Source of the DNA: Candidatus Scatomorpha stercorigallinarum
GTDB lineage: Bacteria > Bacillota_A > Clostridia > Oscillospirales > Oscillospiraceae
Direction: 5' to 3'
DNA: 9,580 nucleotides
NCBI GenBank assembly: GCA_018713375.1
Contig: DVOV01000245.1
Coordinates: 1 to 9,580, forward strand
Positions within the stretch are counted from its first letter, which is position 1, and each line of letters begins with the position of its first letter. The position numbers and the translations under genes were made by a program. The notes beneath the pieces are model-generated. The model did no database searches. It was not told the origin of the DNA and worked only from the letters and a program-made list of their open reading frames with translations. Shown one piece after another: positions 1 through 6,554 of the stretch.

Positions 1-34
1 ACATACCCACAGGCCGGTCGCCCGTAACAAAAAA

Positions 35-68
35 CAATGCCGCTGTCGCAATAACGACGGCGGCATTG
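35..68. repeat. Strong 14-bp inverted repeat upstream of the SDR gene
   Basis: Arms 35-48 and 55-68 pair over 14 positions (13 Watson-Crick pairs and one G-U) around the 6-base loop CAATAA. An A6 run lies immediately left of the repeat (29-34), so on the minus strand the hairpin is followed by six T's and looks like an intrinsic terminator for leftward transcription. On the plus strand no T-run follows, so it would be a 5'-leader hairpin 14 bases before the Shine-Dalgarno site of the next gene. Its role is not settled: minus-strand terminator, leader structure or protein-binding palindrome all fit. Confidence 0.6.
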
Positions 69-97
69 CTGATAGTGCGCATAAGGAGGGCGCAGAT

Positions 98-952
98 ATG
101 GCGGATAACGGATATTTCAAAGACAAAGTTGCAGTCATCACGGGCGGTGGGGGGACTTTGTGTTCCTGCATTGCGCGGCATCTGGCGGAGGAGGGGGCCC
201 GGGTGGCGGTCATTGGGCGCACGATGGGCAAGCTGGAGGCCGTGGTGGACGGTATCACCGCCGCCGGCGGCGTGTGCATCGCCGTGACGGGCGACGTCTC
301 CGACGAGGAGTCCATGCGCCGGGCGGCGGAGGAGATACGCGCGCGGCTGGGCAGCTGCGACATCCTCGTCAACGGCGCGGGCGGCAACAACCCCAAGGCC
401 ATCACCACCAACGCCGCTTTCACGCCGGAGGAGCTCGACGACGCGGCGTTTGCCGATAAGATCGGCTTTTTCAACGTGAACATGGACTACTTCCGCAGCG
501 TGATCGACATCAACGTCGTCGGCACGGTGATATGCAGCCGCGTGTTCGGCCGGCAAATGGCGGAAAAGGGCGGCGGGGCCATACTGAACTTCGCCTCCAT
601 GAACAGCTACCGGCCGCTGAGCTGCCGCCCCGCCTACGCTCTGAGCAAGGCGGCCATCGTCAACTTCACGCAGTGGCTGGCGGCCTATCTGGCGCCGGCG
701 GGCATCCGCGTAAACGCCGTGGCGCCAGGCTTCATCACCAACGCCAACAATATCAGGTTCTACGGCTCGCTGGAGACGGGCTATACGCCGCGGGGGATGA
801 ACATACTGGCGCACACGCCGATGGGACGCTTCGGCAAGGCCGGCGAGCTGCTGGGCGTGGCGGACCTGCTGCTGGACACGGAGCGCGCGGGCTTCATTAC
901 CGGCGTCACCGTGCCGGTGGACGGGGGCTTCCTCTCCTGCAGTGGGCTATGA
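98..952 (+). CDS. uxuB: SDR-family D-mannonate oxidoreductase (fructuronate reductase type)
   Basis: This is a 284-residue short-chain dehydrogenase, a usual length for the family. It probably interconverts D-fructuronate and D-mannonate with NAD(P)H in cytoplasmic hexuronate catabolism. Visible motifs are the nucleotide-binding glycine stretch TGGGGTLC (15-22), an acidic residue in GDVSD (D66), NGAGG (92-96), N139, catalytic S167, Y180 and K184 (YxxxK), and PG at 210-211. Subfamily signatures recalled from the Bacillus-type SDR mannonate oxidoreductase are GGNNPKA (95-101), NFTQWLA (189-195), HTPMGRFG (239-246) and a VPVDGGF near the C-terminus. The last glycine of the Rossmann motif is replaced by C22. 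The ATG at 98 is set by AAGGAGGG at 83-90 with a 7-base gap. A uxuA-like dehydratase would be the expected partner but is not in the window. Another sugar-acid SDR remains possible; substrate specificity is inferred from motif similarity only. Confidence 0.82.
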   Translation: MADNGYFKDKVAVITGGGGTLCSCIARHLAEEGARVAVIGRTMGKLEAVVDGITAAGGVCIAVTGDVSDEESMRRAAEEIRARLGSCDILVNGAGGNNPKAITTNAAFTPEELDDAAFADKIGFFNVNMDYFRSVIDINVVGTVICSRVFGRQMAEKGGGAILNFASMNSYRPLSCRPAYALSKAAIVNFTQWLAAYLAPAGIRVNAVAPGFITNANNIRFYGSLETGYTPRGMNILAHTPMGRFGKAGELLGVADLLLDTERAGFITGVTVPVDGGFLSCSGL

Positions 953-971
953 GGCGAATATTATGTAAACT

Positions 972-1008
972 AAAACCGCCCGGGGACGGGCGGTTTTCAT
1001 ATTTTGCA
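972..1008 (+). terminator. Rho-independent terminator after the SDR gene
   Basis: A perfect 11-bp stem, AAAACCGCCCG (972-982) with CGGGCGGTTTT (987-997), closes a GGGA loop. It is followed by a T-rich stretch (994-997, then ATTTT to 1004). It lies 20 bases past the SDR stop codon and separates that gene from the ABC operon. The A-run on the left arm would also give a short T-run on the minus strand. Confidence 0.85.
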
Positions 1009-1022
1009 TCCCCCCACCCGGC

Positions 1023-1051
1023 TTGCGCGCGGCGGGGGGAGGGATTATCAT
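1023..1051 (+). promoter_or_regulatory. Weak candidate promoter of the ABC operon
   Basis: TTGCGC (1023-1028) and TATCAT (1046-1051) are spaced by exactly 17 bases and lie between the upstream terminator and the first ABC gene. A dyad, TCCCCCC (1009-1015) with GGGGGGA (1034-1040), overlaps the -35 and spacer and could be an operator. The -35 is only a partial match to consensus, so this is a suggestion. Confidence 0.35.
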
Positions 1052-1068
1052 AGGGGCAAGAACATTTC

Positions 1069-1073
1069 GGAGG
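1069..1073 (+). promoter_or_regulatory. Ribosome binding site deciding the start of the ABC lipoprotein
   Basis: GGAGG lies 8 bases before the ATG at 1082. The same frame is open from an ATG at 1004, but that start has no such site, and only the 1082 start places a signal peptide at the N-terminus. Confidence 0.85.
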
Positions 1074-1081
1074 ATACCCCT

Positions 1082-2206
1082 ATGCCTGCTTTTAAGAAAC
1101 TGGCGGCGCTGGCGCTCGCCCTGACGATGATACTGTCCCTGGCCGCCTGCGGGGCGGCCGAGGCGGAGCCTGACGTGACTTCACCGCAGGGCTCCAGCTC
1201 CGCGGGGAGCTACACCGTCACGGACATATTCGGGCGCGAGGTGGAGATACCGGGCGAAGTGCAGTCCGTGGCCGCGCTGGGCAGCGCGGCGCGCCTGCTC
1301 TGCTACATGGACGCCACGGACAAGCTCACGGGCGTGACGGCCATGGACCTGGAGCCCACGGCCAGCAAGCCCTACTCCTATATCTACGCCGAAGAGCTGG
1401 CCGGGGCCGAGGAACTGGCCACCGGCGGCAGCAACGACACGGCCTACGCCGAGGCCATCGTTGTGGCCGACCCTGACGTTATTTTTTATTTCGACTCCGA
1501 CACGGCGGCCATGGACGACCTGGCGCGCCAGACCGGGCTGCCTGTGGTGGGCGTTTATGCCGAGAACTGGTACGACGAGGACACGTTCTTTGCCTCGCTG
1601 GAGCTCATCGGGCAGATCTGCGGCCGGCAGGAGCGCGCACAGGAGCTCATTTCCGCCCTGCGCGGCTGGAAAGAGGAGCTCGCCGCGCTGAGCGCGGGTG
1701 TGCCCGAGGAGGAAAAGCCCACGGTGTACGCCGGGGCCGTCAACTGGAGCGGCTCGCACGGCATCGAGGGCAGCTACGGGCAGTATCCGCCCTTCGTGGC
1801 GGCGGGGGCCAACAACGTGGTGGACAGCACGGGGGCAGACGCCTTCGTGGAGATCGACCGCGAGCAGATCACGGCCTGGGATCCGGACTATATCTTCCTC
1901 ACGGTGGACAACATGGGCATCGTCAACGAGGACTATGCGCAGAACCCCAACTACTACGATACGCTCAGCGCCGTGCAGGAGGGGCATGTCTATTCGCAGG
2001 TGGGCTTCAACTACTACTGGACCAACCAGGAGCTGGCGGTGGTGAACTCCTACTACGTGGCCTCCGTGCTCTATCCCGAGGCCTTCGAGGGCGTGGACTT
2101 CGAGGCCAGGGCGGAGGAGATATTCAACACCATGCTCGGCAGCGATTTCCTGGACGTGCTGGAGGAGAACGGCATGTATTTCGGCCCCGTGACCATCGGC
2201 GGCTGA
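1082..2206 (+). CDS. ABC transporter substrate-binding lipoprotein (iron-complex/cobalamin/oxyanion type)
   Basis: This is a 374-residue extracytoplasmic binding protein tethered to the membrane, delivering its ligand to the permease encoded next. Residues 1-22 form a lipoprotein signal peptide: K5-K6, a hydrophobic stretch, and lipobox LAAC with lipidated C23. A short acidic/Ser-Gly linker follows. A periplasmic-binding fold of the FepB/BtuF/HmuT type then runs from about residue 44, opening with the typical YTVTDIFGREVEIP, through to the C-terminus. A two-lobe layout is suggested by ADPDVIFYF in the first half and WDPDYIFLT in the second. The segment GSHGIEGSYGQYPPF resembles proteins I recall from metal-type uptake systems next to FmdE genes. 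Family and topology are clear; the cargo (iron complex, heme, corrinoid, molybdate or tungstate) cannot be read from the sequence. It is the first gene of a four-gene operon, 25 bases before the permease. Confidence 0.88.
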   Translation: MPAFKKLAALALALTMILSLAACGAAEAEPDVTSPQGSSSAGSYTVTDIFGREVEIPGEVQSVAALGSAARLLCYMDATDKLTGVTAMDLEPTASKPYSYIYAEELAGAEELATGGSNDTAYAEAIVVADPDVIFYFDSDTAAMDDLARQTGLPVVGVYAENWYDEDTFFASLELIGQICGRQERAQELISALRGWKEELAALSAGVPEEEKPTVYAGAVNWSGSHGIEGSYGQYPPFVAAGANNVVDSTGADAFVEIDREQITAWDPDYIFLTVDNMGIVNEDYAQNPNYYDTLSAVQEGHVYSQVGFNYYWTNQELAVVNSYYVASVLYPEAFEGVDFEARAEEIFNTMLGSDFLDVLEENGMYFGPVTIGG

Positions 2207-2231
2207 GCGTTTGCCCCGGAAGGGTGAGGGA

Positions 2232-3302
2232 ATGAGGATAAAAGACCAACTGAGCCCCAGGAGCTACGGGCAGTATATACACCTGAAGGTGCTGTTTTTG
2301 ATATTGCTGCTGTGCCTGACGCTCGTCATAGCGCTGGTGGCCATCGTCTGCGGCTCCTCCGGGATGCCCATCGGGGCCGTGCTGCGGACGCTGGCCGGCG
2401 GGGGCAGCACGCAGGAGAACGTCATCGTTTTCAACCTGCGCGGGCCGCGCGTCTGCACGGCCATCGTGGCCGGCTTCGGGCTGGCCATCGTCGGCTGCGT
2501 GATGCAGAGCGTGCTGCGCAACCCGATGGCCTCCGCCTCCACGGTGGGCGTGTCGCAGGGCGCGGCCTTCGGCGCGGCGTTCGCCATCATCGCCCTGGGC
2601 GCGGGGGTAGAGAGCGTGACCACCTCCGGCATCGTCAACGTGACGCAGCCCTACCTGGTGTCCGGCTGCGCCTTTATCGGCGCCATGCTCTCCACGTTCT
2701 GCATACTTCTGCTCTCGCGCGTGCAGAAGCTCTCCGCCAGCACGCTGGTGCTGACGGGCGTGGCGCTGGGGGCGCTCTTTTCCGGCGCGACGACCATGCT
2801 AGAGTATTTCGCCGACGACGTGCGCGTGGCGGCCGTGGTCTACTGGACCTTCGGCGACCTGGGCGGGACGTACTGGAAGGATATCGGCCTGATGCTGGCT
2901 GTGGTGCTGGCGGCGTTCGTCTATTTTTACTTCAACCGCTGGAACTACAACGCCATCCAGAGCGGCGAGGAGACGGCCAAGGGCCTGGGCGTCAATACTG
3001 ACGCCCTGCTGCTGGTGGGGATGCTCGTCTGTGCGTTCACGGCGGCGATGATCGTCTCCAACGTGGGGCTCATCAATTTCGTGGGGCTCATCGCGCCGCA
3101 CATGGTGCGCAGGTTCGTGGGCAGCGACTACCGCTTCCTGCTGCCCGCCTCGGGGCTCGCCGGCAGCATACTGCTGCTGCTCAGCGACATCGTGGCGCGC
3201 ATGGCGGTGTCGCCCGTGGTGCTGCCCATCGGTGCCATCACGTCCTTCGTGGGCGCGCCGGTGTTTTTGATGATAATCTTTCGGGAGAGCAAACGCAGAT
3301 GA
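2232..3302 (+). CDS. FecCD/BtuC-family ABC transporter permease
   Basis: This is a 356-residue integral membrane protein of the type II importer class, which forms the homodimeric channel for siderophores, cobalamin, heme or related ligands. It has many hydrophobic segments, beginning with residues around 20-42 (LFLILLLCLTLVIALVAIVC). Family signatures are NLRGPR (68-73) followed by a GCVMQSVLRNPMASASTVGVSQGAAFG run, GEETAKGLGV (245-254, the ATPase-coupling loop region), GLINFVGLIAPHMVRR (279-294), and PIGAITSFVGAPVFL (332-346). Length matches the family. The frame is open from a TTG at 2211, but the ATG at 2232, preceded by GGAAGGG (2218-2224, 7-base gap), is preferred. Its stop overlaps the ATPase start as ATGA, implying translational coupling. 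Confidence 0.92.
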   Translation: MRIKDQLSPRSYGQYIHLKVLFLILLLCLTLVIALVAIVCGSSGMPIGAVLRTLAGGGSTQENVIVFNLRGPRVCTAIVAGFGLAIVGCVMQSVLRNPMASASTVGVSQGAAFGAAFAIIALGAGVESVTTSGIVNVTQPYLVSGCAFIGAMLSTFCILLLSRVQKLSASTLVLTGVALGALFSGATTMLEYFADDVRVAAVVYWTFGDLGGTYWKDIGLMLAVVLAAFVYFYFNRWNYNAIQSGEETAKGLGVNTDALLLVGMLVCAFTAAMIVSNVGLINFVGLIAPHMVRRFVGSDYRFLLPASGLAGSILLLLSDIVARMAVSPVVLPIGAITSFVGAPVFLMIIFRESKRR

Positions 3303-4072
3303 CGACGGATCGGCAGATGATAGAGCTGCAGGACGTGCGCTTCGCCTACGGCGGCGGGGAGGAGACGCTGAAGGACATCTCCTTTGAGCTCGGCGGCGGG
3401 CACTGCCTGGCCCTGATGGGCAACAACGGCGCGGGCAAGAGCACGCTTTTGCGCTGCCTGAACAAGATACTGGCGCCCAAGGGCGGGCGCATCACCGTCT
3501 GCGGGCGGGAGCTGGCCGCCATGCGGCGCGGCGAAGTGGCGCGCACCATGGCCTATGTAGAGCAGCACAACTCCGCCGCGCGCTTCACGGTGTTCGACGC
3601 CGTGCTGCTGGGGCGGCGGCCGTATATCCGCATGGAGCCCACGGCGCACGACCTCGAGGTGGTGAAAAACGCCATCCTCCGCCTGGGGCTGGAGGAGCTG
3701 GAGCTGCGACAGATAGACGAGCTCTCCGGCGGCGAGCTGCAGAAGGTGGTCATCGCCCGCGCGCTCGCGCAGGAGCCGCAGGTGCTGCTGCTGGACGAGC
3801 CCACCAGCAACCTCGACATTTACAACCAGCACGAGGTGATGAAGCTGGTGCGTGAGATCGCCGTCAAGGACGGCATATTGGTGGTGGTGGTCATCCACGA
3901 CCTCAACCTGGCCGTGCAGCACTGCGACCGCTTCCTGTTTATCAAGGACGGGCGGGTATTCCGCTTCGGCGACCGCTCGATACTGACGGCGGAGACCATT
4001 TCGCAGGTGTACAATGTGAAGGCGCGCGTGGTGGAGGTCGGGGGCCATACGGTCGTGCTGGTGGACACATAA
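3299..4072 (+). CDS. ABC transporter ATP-binding protein (FepC/BtuD type)
   Basis: This is a 257-residue cytoplasmic ATPase that powers the importer. All motifs are intact: Walker A GNNGAGKST (41-49), Q-loop Q89, signature LSGGE (142-146), Walker B VLLLDEPT (162-169) with catalytic E167, D-loop around SNLD (170-173), and the switch histidine H200 in VIHD. The first two residues of the usual VPQ around the Q-loop read VE here. The ATG at 3299 overlaps the permease stop by 4 bases; GGAG at 3284-3287 lies 11 bases upstream. A second in-frame ATG exists at codon 7. The operon continues into the FmdE gene after 10 bases. Confidence 0.93.
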   Translation: MTTDRQMIELQDVRFAYGGGEETLKDISFELGGGHCLALMGNNGAGKSTLLRCLNKILAPKGGRITVCGRELAAMRRGEVARTMAYVEQHNSAARFTVFDAVLLGRRPYIRMEPTAHDLEVVKNAILRLGLEELELRQIDELSGGELQKVVIARALAQEPQVLLLDEPTSNLDIYNQHEVMKLVREIAVKDGILVVVVIHDLNLAVQHCDRFLFIKDGRVFRFGDRSILTAETISQVYNVKARVVEVGGHTVVLVDT

Positions 4073-4082
4073 GGAGGACAGG

Positions 4083-4613
4083 ATGGAAGAAAAGAAGCTC
4101 TGGGAAAAATGCGTGGGGTTCCACGGCCATGAGTGCGGCGGGCTGGCCATCGGCTTCAAGGCAGCGCTCTATGCGCGCGAGCTGCTGGGGCTGGGGCGCG
4201 CGGAGGATGAGGAAGTAGTGTGCATCGCCGAATGCGACGCCTGCCCCATAGACGCCATACAGGTCATACTGGGCTGTACGGCGGGGAAGGGCAACCTGCT
4301 CTTTCACATCACGGGCAAATTCGCCTTTTCCTTTTACGAGCGCCGCTCTGGCCGCGCCGTGCGGCTGATGATGACGGCCTATGACGACGGGCTTGACCGC
4401 CGCCAGTCGATGGAATTCTATCTGTCGCACGAGCCGCGGGAGATATTCACCGTGACAGATGTGAAGCTGCCGCTGCCGGAGAAGGCGCGGATGATGGATT
4501 CGCGACGCTGCGACGCCTGCGGCGAGCGCACGGCCGAGGAGCACCTGCACCTCAGCGGCGGGCGGCTGCTCTGCCGCGACTGCTATCAGGAGTACGACCG
4601 GTTCAACGTGTGA
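4083..4613 (+). CDS. FmdE-family protein with C-terminal zinc ribbon
   Basis: This 176-residue cytoplasmic protein is named after subunit E of molybdenum formylmethanofuran dehydrogenase. The N-terminal FmdE domain shows FHGHEC (13-18), with H14, H16 and C18 as likely metal ligands. It also shows CIAECDACPIDAIQ (47-60) and GCTAGKGN (64-71), all typical of the family. The C-terminal zinc ribbon pairs CDAC (143-146) with CRDC (164-167). The biochemical role of bacterial members is not established to my knowledge. No formylmethanofuran dehydrogenase genes are in the window, so a methanogenic role is unlikely. Placement 10 bases after the ATPase and ahead of the operon terminator implies a job connected to the imported ligand, for instance metal sensing, binding or delivery; this is inference. 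The start is set by AAGGAGG (4071-4077), which overlaps the ATPase stop codon. Confidence 0.88.
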   Translation: MEEKKLWEKCVGFHGHECGGLAIGFKAALYARELLGLGRAEDEEVVCIAECDACPIDAIQVILGCTAGKGNLLFHITGKFAFSFYERRSGRAVRLMMTAYDDGLDRRQSMEFYLSHEPREIFTVTDVKLPLPEKARMMDSRRCDACGERTAEEHLHLSGGRLLCRDCYQEYDRFNV

Positions 4614-4620
4614 AGAGCAA

Positions 4621-4651
4621 AACAGCCGCCCCGAGGGGCGGCTGTTTTTTT
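4621..4651. terminator. Bidirectional terminator between converging ABC and isomerase genes
   Basis: AACAGCCGCCC (4621-4631) pairs with GGGCGGCTGTT (4636-4646) around a CGAG loop, followed by seven T's (4645-4651) on the plus strand. On the minus strand the same hairpin is followed by TTTT. It sits 7 bases past the FmdE stop and 5 bases from the isomerase stop, so it can serve both converging transcripts. Confidence 0.9.
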
Positions 4652-4655
4652 GCGC

Positions 4656-6386
4656 TCAGGCGCGGACGCGGGCGAGTATGGCCATGACCTCCCCGCCGGC
4701 GGAGACCAGGCGGTAATCCCCGGCGGCTTCGGGGACGATAAAGGTCTGCGCATAGCGCACGCGGAAGGGCTCGAAGGCGTCTGTGGGGCTGACGATGAAG
4801 GCCTCGCGGCCTTCAACCAGGTTGAGCACATCCACGCTGCCGTCGCGCGGCACGTCGAGCGCGGAGCCGGTGCTGAGGCGGAAAGTGTCGATGAATTCGC
4901 GCTCGGCGAGGCCCGTGCGCACGACGCTGCCCTCCGGGCCGGAATAGACCGTCCGCTCCTGATGCAGGAGATGGCGCTCGCAGAAGCCCGTGTCGCGGTC
5001 CCACTGGATATTGGCCAGCCCGTGGCCGATGTGTATCGGGCGCGGCTTGCCGTCCAGGTCCACGCGGCCCCAGTCCCAGAGCTTGAAGGTGAAGATATAG
5101 GGCGTGGCGCTGATCTCCAGCACCATGGTGCCCGCGCCGGAGCCGTGGACCGTGCCTGCCGGTATCAGCAGGTGGTCGTGTTTCTTCACCGGGAAGCGGT
5201 TGATATAGCGCGCTGCGTCAAAGGGCTCGCCGCCATCCTGCGCCGCGTACAGGGCGGCGCCCACTTCCTGTGGATCCACGCCGGGTTTCACGCCCAGCCA
5301 GACGCTGCCCTCTTCGCCCTCCGTGTCGAGGATATAATAGCTTTCGTCCTGCGTATAACGCATGTTGAACTCATCCTGTATGTACTCCGTCAGTGGGTGT
5401 ACCTGCAAGGAGAGGTTCTGGCCGTGGATGGTGTCCAGCATGTCGAAGCGGATGGGGAACTCTGCGCCGAAGCGGGCGTGGACGCGCTCGCCGAGCAGGG
5501 CGCGCGGCTCGCTGAACACGAGGTTGACGGCGGGGGTCTCGACCGTGACGCCGCCGAAGCCCAGCAGGAGGCTGTTTTCCTCCGGCACGCCGTCAAAGCT
5601 CCAGGCGTAGTTGCTGCCGTTCTCCGGCAGGCCGAAGGTGCGCTTCATCCAGTCCCCGCCCCAGACGCCGGGGTCGTAATAGGGCGCCATGCGGAAGGGC
5701 CGGCGGGCGAGCGAGCGCAGCGCCGACCGGTACGCCCCGCCGGGCAGGAGGGCGGGGCTGCCCTCCGTGGCCATGTCCAGATAGAAGTCCATGCGCGGCA
5801 GGCAGCGCTTTTTCACGCGGTCGCCCCAGCGCCACTCGGCAAAATAGCCGCGCTTATACTTGCTCAGCTTGGGTAGGCCGCGGCGGGCTGTGCGCCAGTT
5901 GTCCGCGCCTCGGCGGAAGCGCAGCTGCAGCTCCCAGCGGGTGATATCGGCATAGACGAGCACATCGCCCGGGCAGATGAGCGTGGCCCCCACGCCGTAG
6001 ACGAGCACGCGCCGCCCAGCTTCGGCCCGGCGGCGGGCCTCATCGAGACGCTCGGGCGGGTAGAAGTCCTCCAGCCGGCGGACGGTCATGATGCCGAACA
6101 CGCGGTCGTCCGTCAGGTCGCGCTCCAGCGCGGCGTCCAGCTCCTCCGGCGGCAGGGCGCAGCCGTCGGCGTGGATGACGGTGTCGAAGCCCAGCGGGGA
6201 CAGCAGCTCGAGCGCCTCGGACTGATCGACGCCGGGGTAGCACTCCAGCACAATGGTCACGCGCTCGCGGCCGGCAAGCGCCGCGGAGATCGCGGCGCGG
6301 CAGGGCTCCGCACCGCGGCAGGCGCCGTCCTCGCGCGGCGAGATGGGCAGTACGGGGCGCAACATTTCCTCGCTCAGCTGCGACAT
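4656..6386 (-). CDS. Two-domain class I mannose-6-phosphate isomerase with N-terminal degenerate P-loop-like domain
   Basis: The C-terminal part (about 229-576) is a zinc-dependent class I phosphomannose isomerase, interconverting mannose-6-phosphate and fructose-6-phosphate in the cytoplasm. Zinc ligands are visible as Q328 and H330 (SLQVHP), E348 (QDESYYIL) and H414 (IPAGTVHG). VWGG (241-244) and KLWDWGR (435-441) fit the fold. The N-terminal ~225 residues are not part of the standard enzyme. They contain ECYPGVDQS (48-56), which resembles a Walker A loop that has lost its key glycine and lysine, then ADITRWELQLRFR and a basic stretch. I recall similar long isomerases in gut Firmicutes, but the role of this domain is unknown to me. 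The frame is open from 6482, but AAGGAG (6396-6401, minus strand) sits 9 bases before the ATG at 6386; an ATG at 6392 is only 3 bases from it. At 576 residues it is much longer than the roughly 300-400 residues of single-domain enzymes. Confidence 0.85.
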   Translation of the reverse strand: MSQLSEEMLRPVLPISPREDGACRGAEPCRAAISAALAGRERVTIVLECYPGVDQSEALELLSPLGFDTVIHADGCALPPEELDAALERDLTDDRVFGIMTVRRLEDFYPPERLDEARRRAEAGRRVLVYGVGATLICPGDVLVYADITRWELQLRFRRGADNWRTARRGLPKLSKYKRGYFAEWRWGDRVKKRCLPRMDFYLDMATEGSPALLPGGAYRSALRSLARRPFRMAPYYDPGVWGGDWMKRTFGLPENGSNYAWSFDGVPEENSLLLGFGGVTVETPAVNLVFSEPRALLGERVHARFGAEFPIRFDMLDTIHGQNLSLQVHPLTEYIQDEFNMRYTQDESYYILDTEGEEGSVWLGVKPGVDPQEVGAALYAAQDGGEPFDAARYINRFPVKKHDHLLIPAGTVHGSGAGTMVLEISATPYIFTFKLWDWGRVDLDGKPRPIHIGHGLANIQWDRDTGFCERHLLHQERTVYSGPEGSVVRTGLAEREFIDTFRLSTGSALDVPRDGSVDVLNLVEGREAFIVSPTDAFEPFRVRYAQTFIVPEAAGDYRLVSAGGEVMAILARVRA

Positions 6387-6395
6387 GGTCATCGT

Positions 6396-6401
6396 CTCCT
6401 T
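6396..6401 (-). promoter_or_regulatory. Ribosome binding site deciding the isomerase start
   Basis: AAGGAG on the minus strand lies 9 bases before the ATG at 6386 and 3 bases before the ATG at 6392. The distance favours 6386, giving a protein beginning MSQLSEEM, over the much earlier in-frame ATG at 6482, which falls inside the promoter region. Confidence 0.75.
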
Positions 6402-6435
6402 AAAAAGTGTGCTTCCCGCCCTGGCGGGCGTATAC

Positions 6436-6464
6436 AGGTTAGTACCAAACGGGACAAAAGTCAA
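6436..6464 (-). promoter_or_regulatory. Candidate sigma-A promoter of the isomerase gene
   Basis: Read on the minus strand, TTGACT (6464-6459) and TAACCT (6441-6436) are separated by 17 bases. The predicted start near 6429 leaves a leader of about 40 bases. That leader begins with a GC hairpin (GGCGGG and CCCGCC at 6423-6428 and 6415-6420, written on the plus strand). The half-sites TTAGTA (6439-6444) and TACTAA (6465-6470) bracket the promoter and could be operator arms. Confidence 0.55.
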
Positions 6465-6493
6465 TACTAATTTTAAAATCATAAAAATAAGTA

Positions 6494-6522
6494 TTTACAA
6501 ATATGGCTGGCAGGTGTATCTT
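6494..6522 (+). promoter_or_regulatory. Candidate promoter of the ROK kinase gene
   Basis: TTTACA (6494-6499) and TATCTT (6517-6522) are 17 bases apart, within an A+T-rich island (about 6460-6505) that stands out in this GC-rich sequence. The predicted start is about 25 bases before the kinase ATG. It is back to back with the isomerase promoter, so one regulator could act on both. Confidence 0.5.
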
Positions 6523-6554
6523 AGCTTCAAACACTGCAGACGGAGGAGAAGTCT

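Noticed and set aside
1004..1081. N-terminal extension of the lipoprotein gene from the ATG at 1004
   Set aside because: It would bury the signal peptide 26 residues inside the protein. The GGAGG before 1082 and the lipobox position support the later start.
998..1081. Riboswitch (for example molybdenum cofactor or cobalamin) before the ABC operon
   Set aside because: Only about 80 bases lie between the terminator and the start codon, too short for those aptamers, and no recognisable conserved core is visible.
1181..1987. Minus-strand open frame of 268 codons opposite the lipoprotein gene
   Set aside because: It is antisense to a clear binding protein, with no family motifs and no ribosome binding site that stands out.
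3128..4159. Long minus-strand open frame of 343 codons opposite the ATPase gene
   Set aside because: It lies antisense to a clear ATPase with all motifs. The translation is low-complexity and rich in His/Arg/Gln, typical of an antisense shadow in GC-rich DNA.
4650..5876. Plus-strand open frame of 408 codons opposite the isomerase gene
   Set aside because: The Ala/Arg/Val/His-rich translation has no recognisable motif, and the minus-strand frame is a well-supported isomerase.
6387..6482. N-terminal extension of the isomerase from the ATG at 6482
   Set aside because: The extension covers the promoter-like elements and a GC hairpin. The Shine-Dalgarno site lies downstream of it, next to the ATG at 6386.
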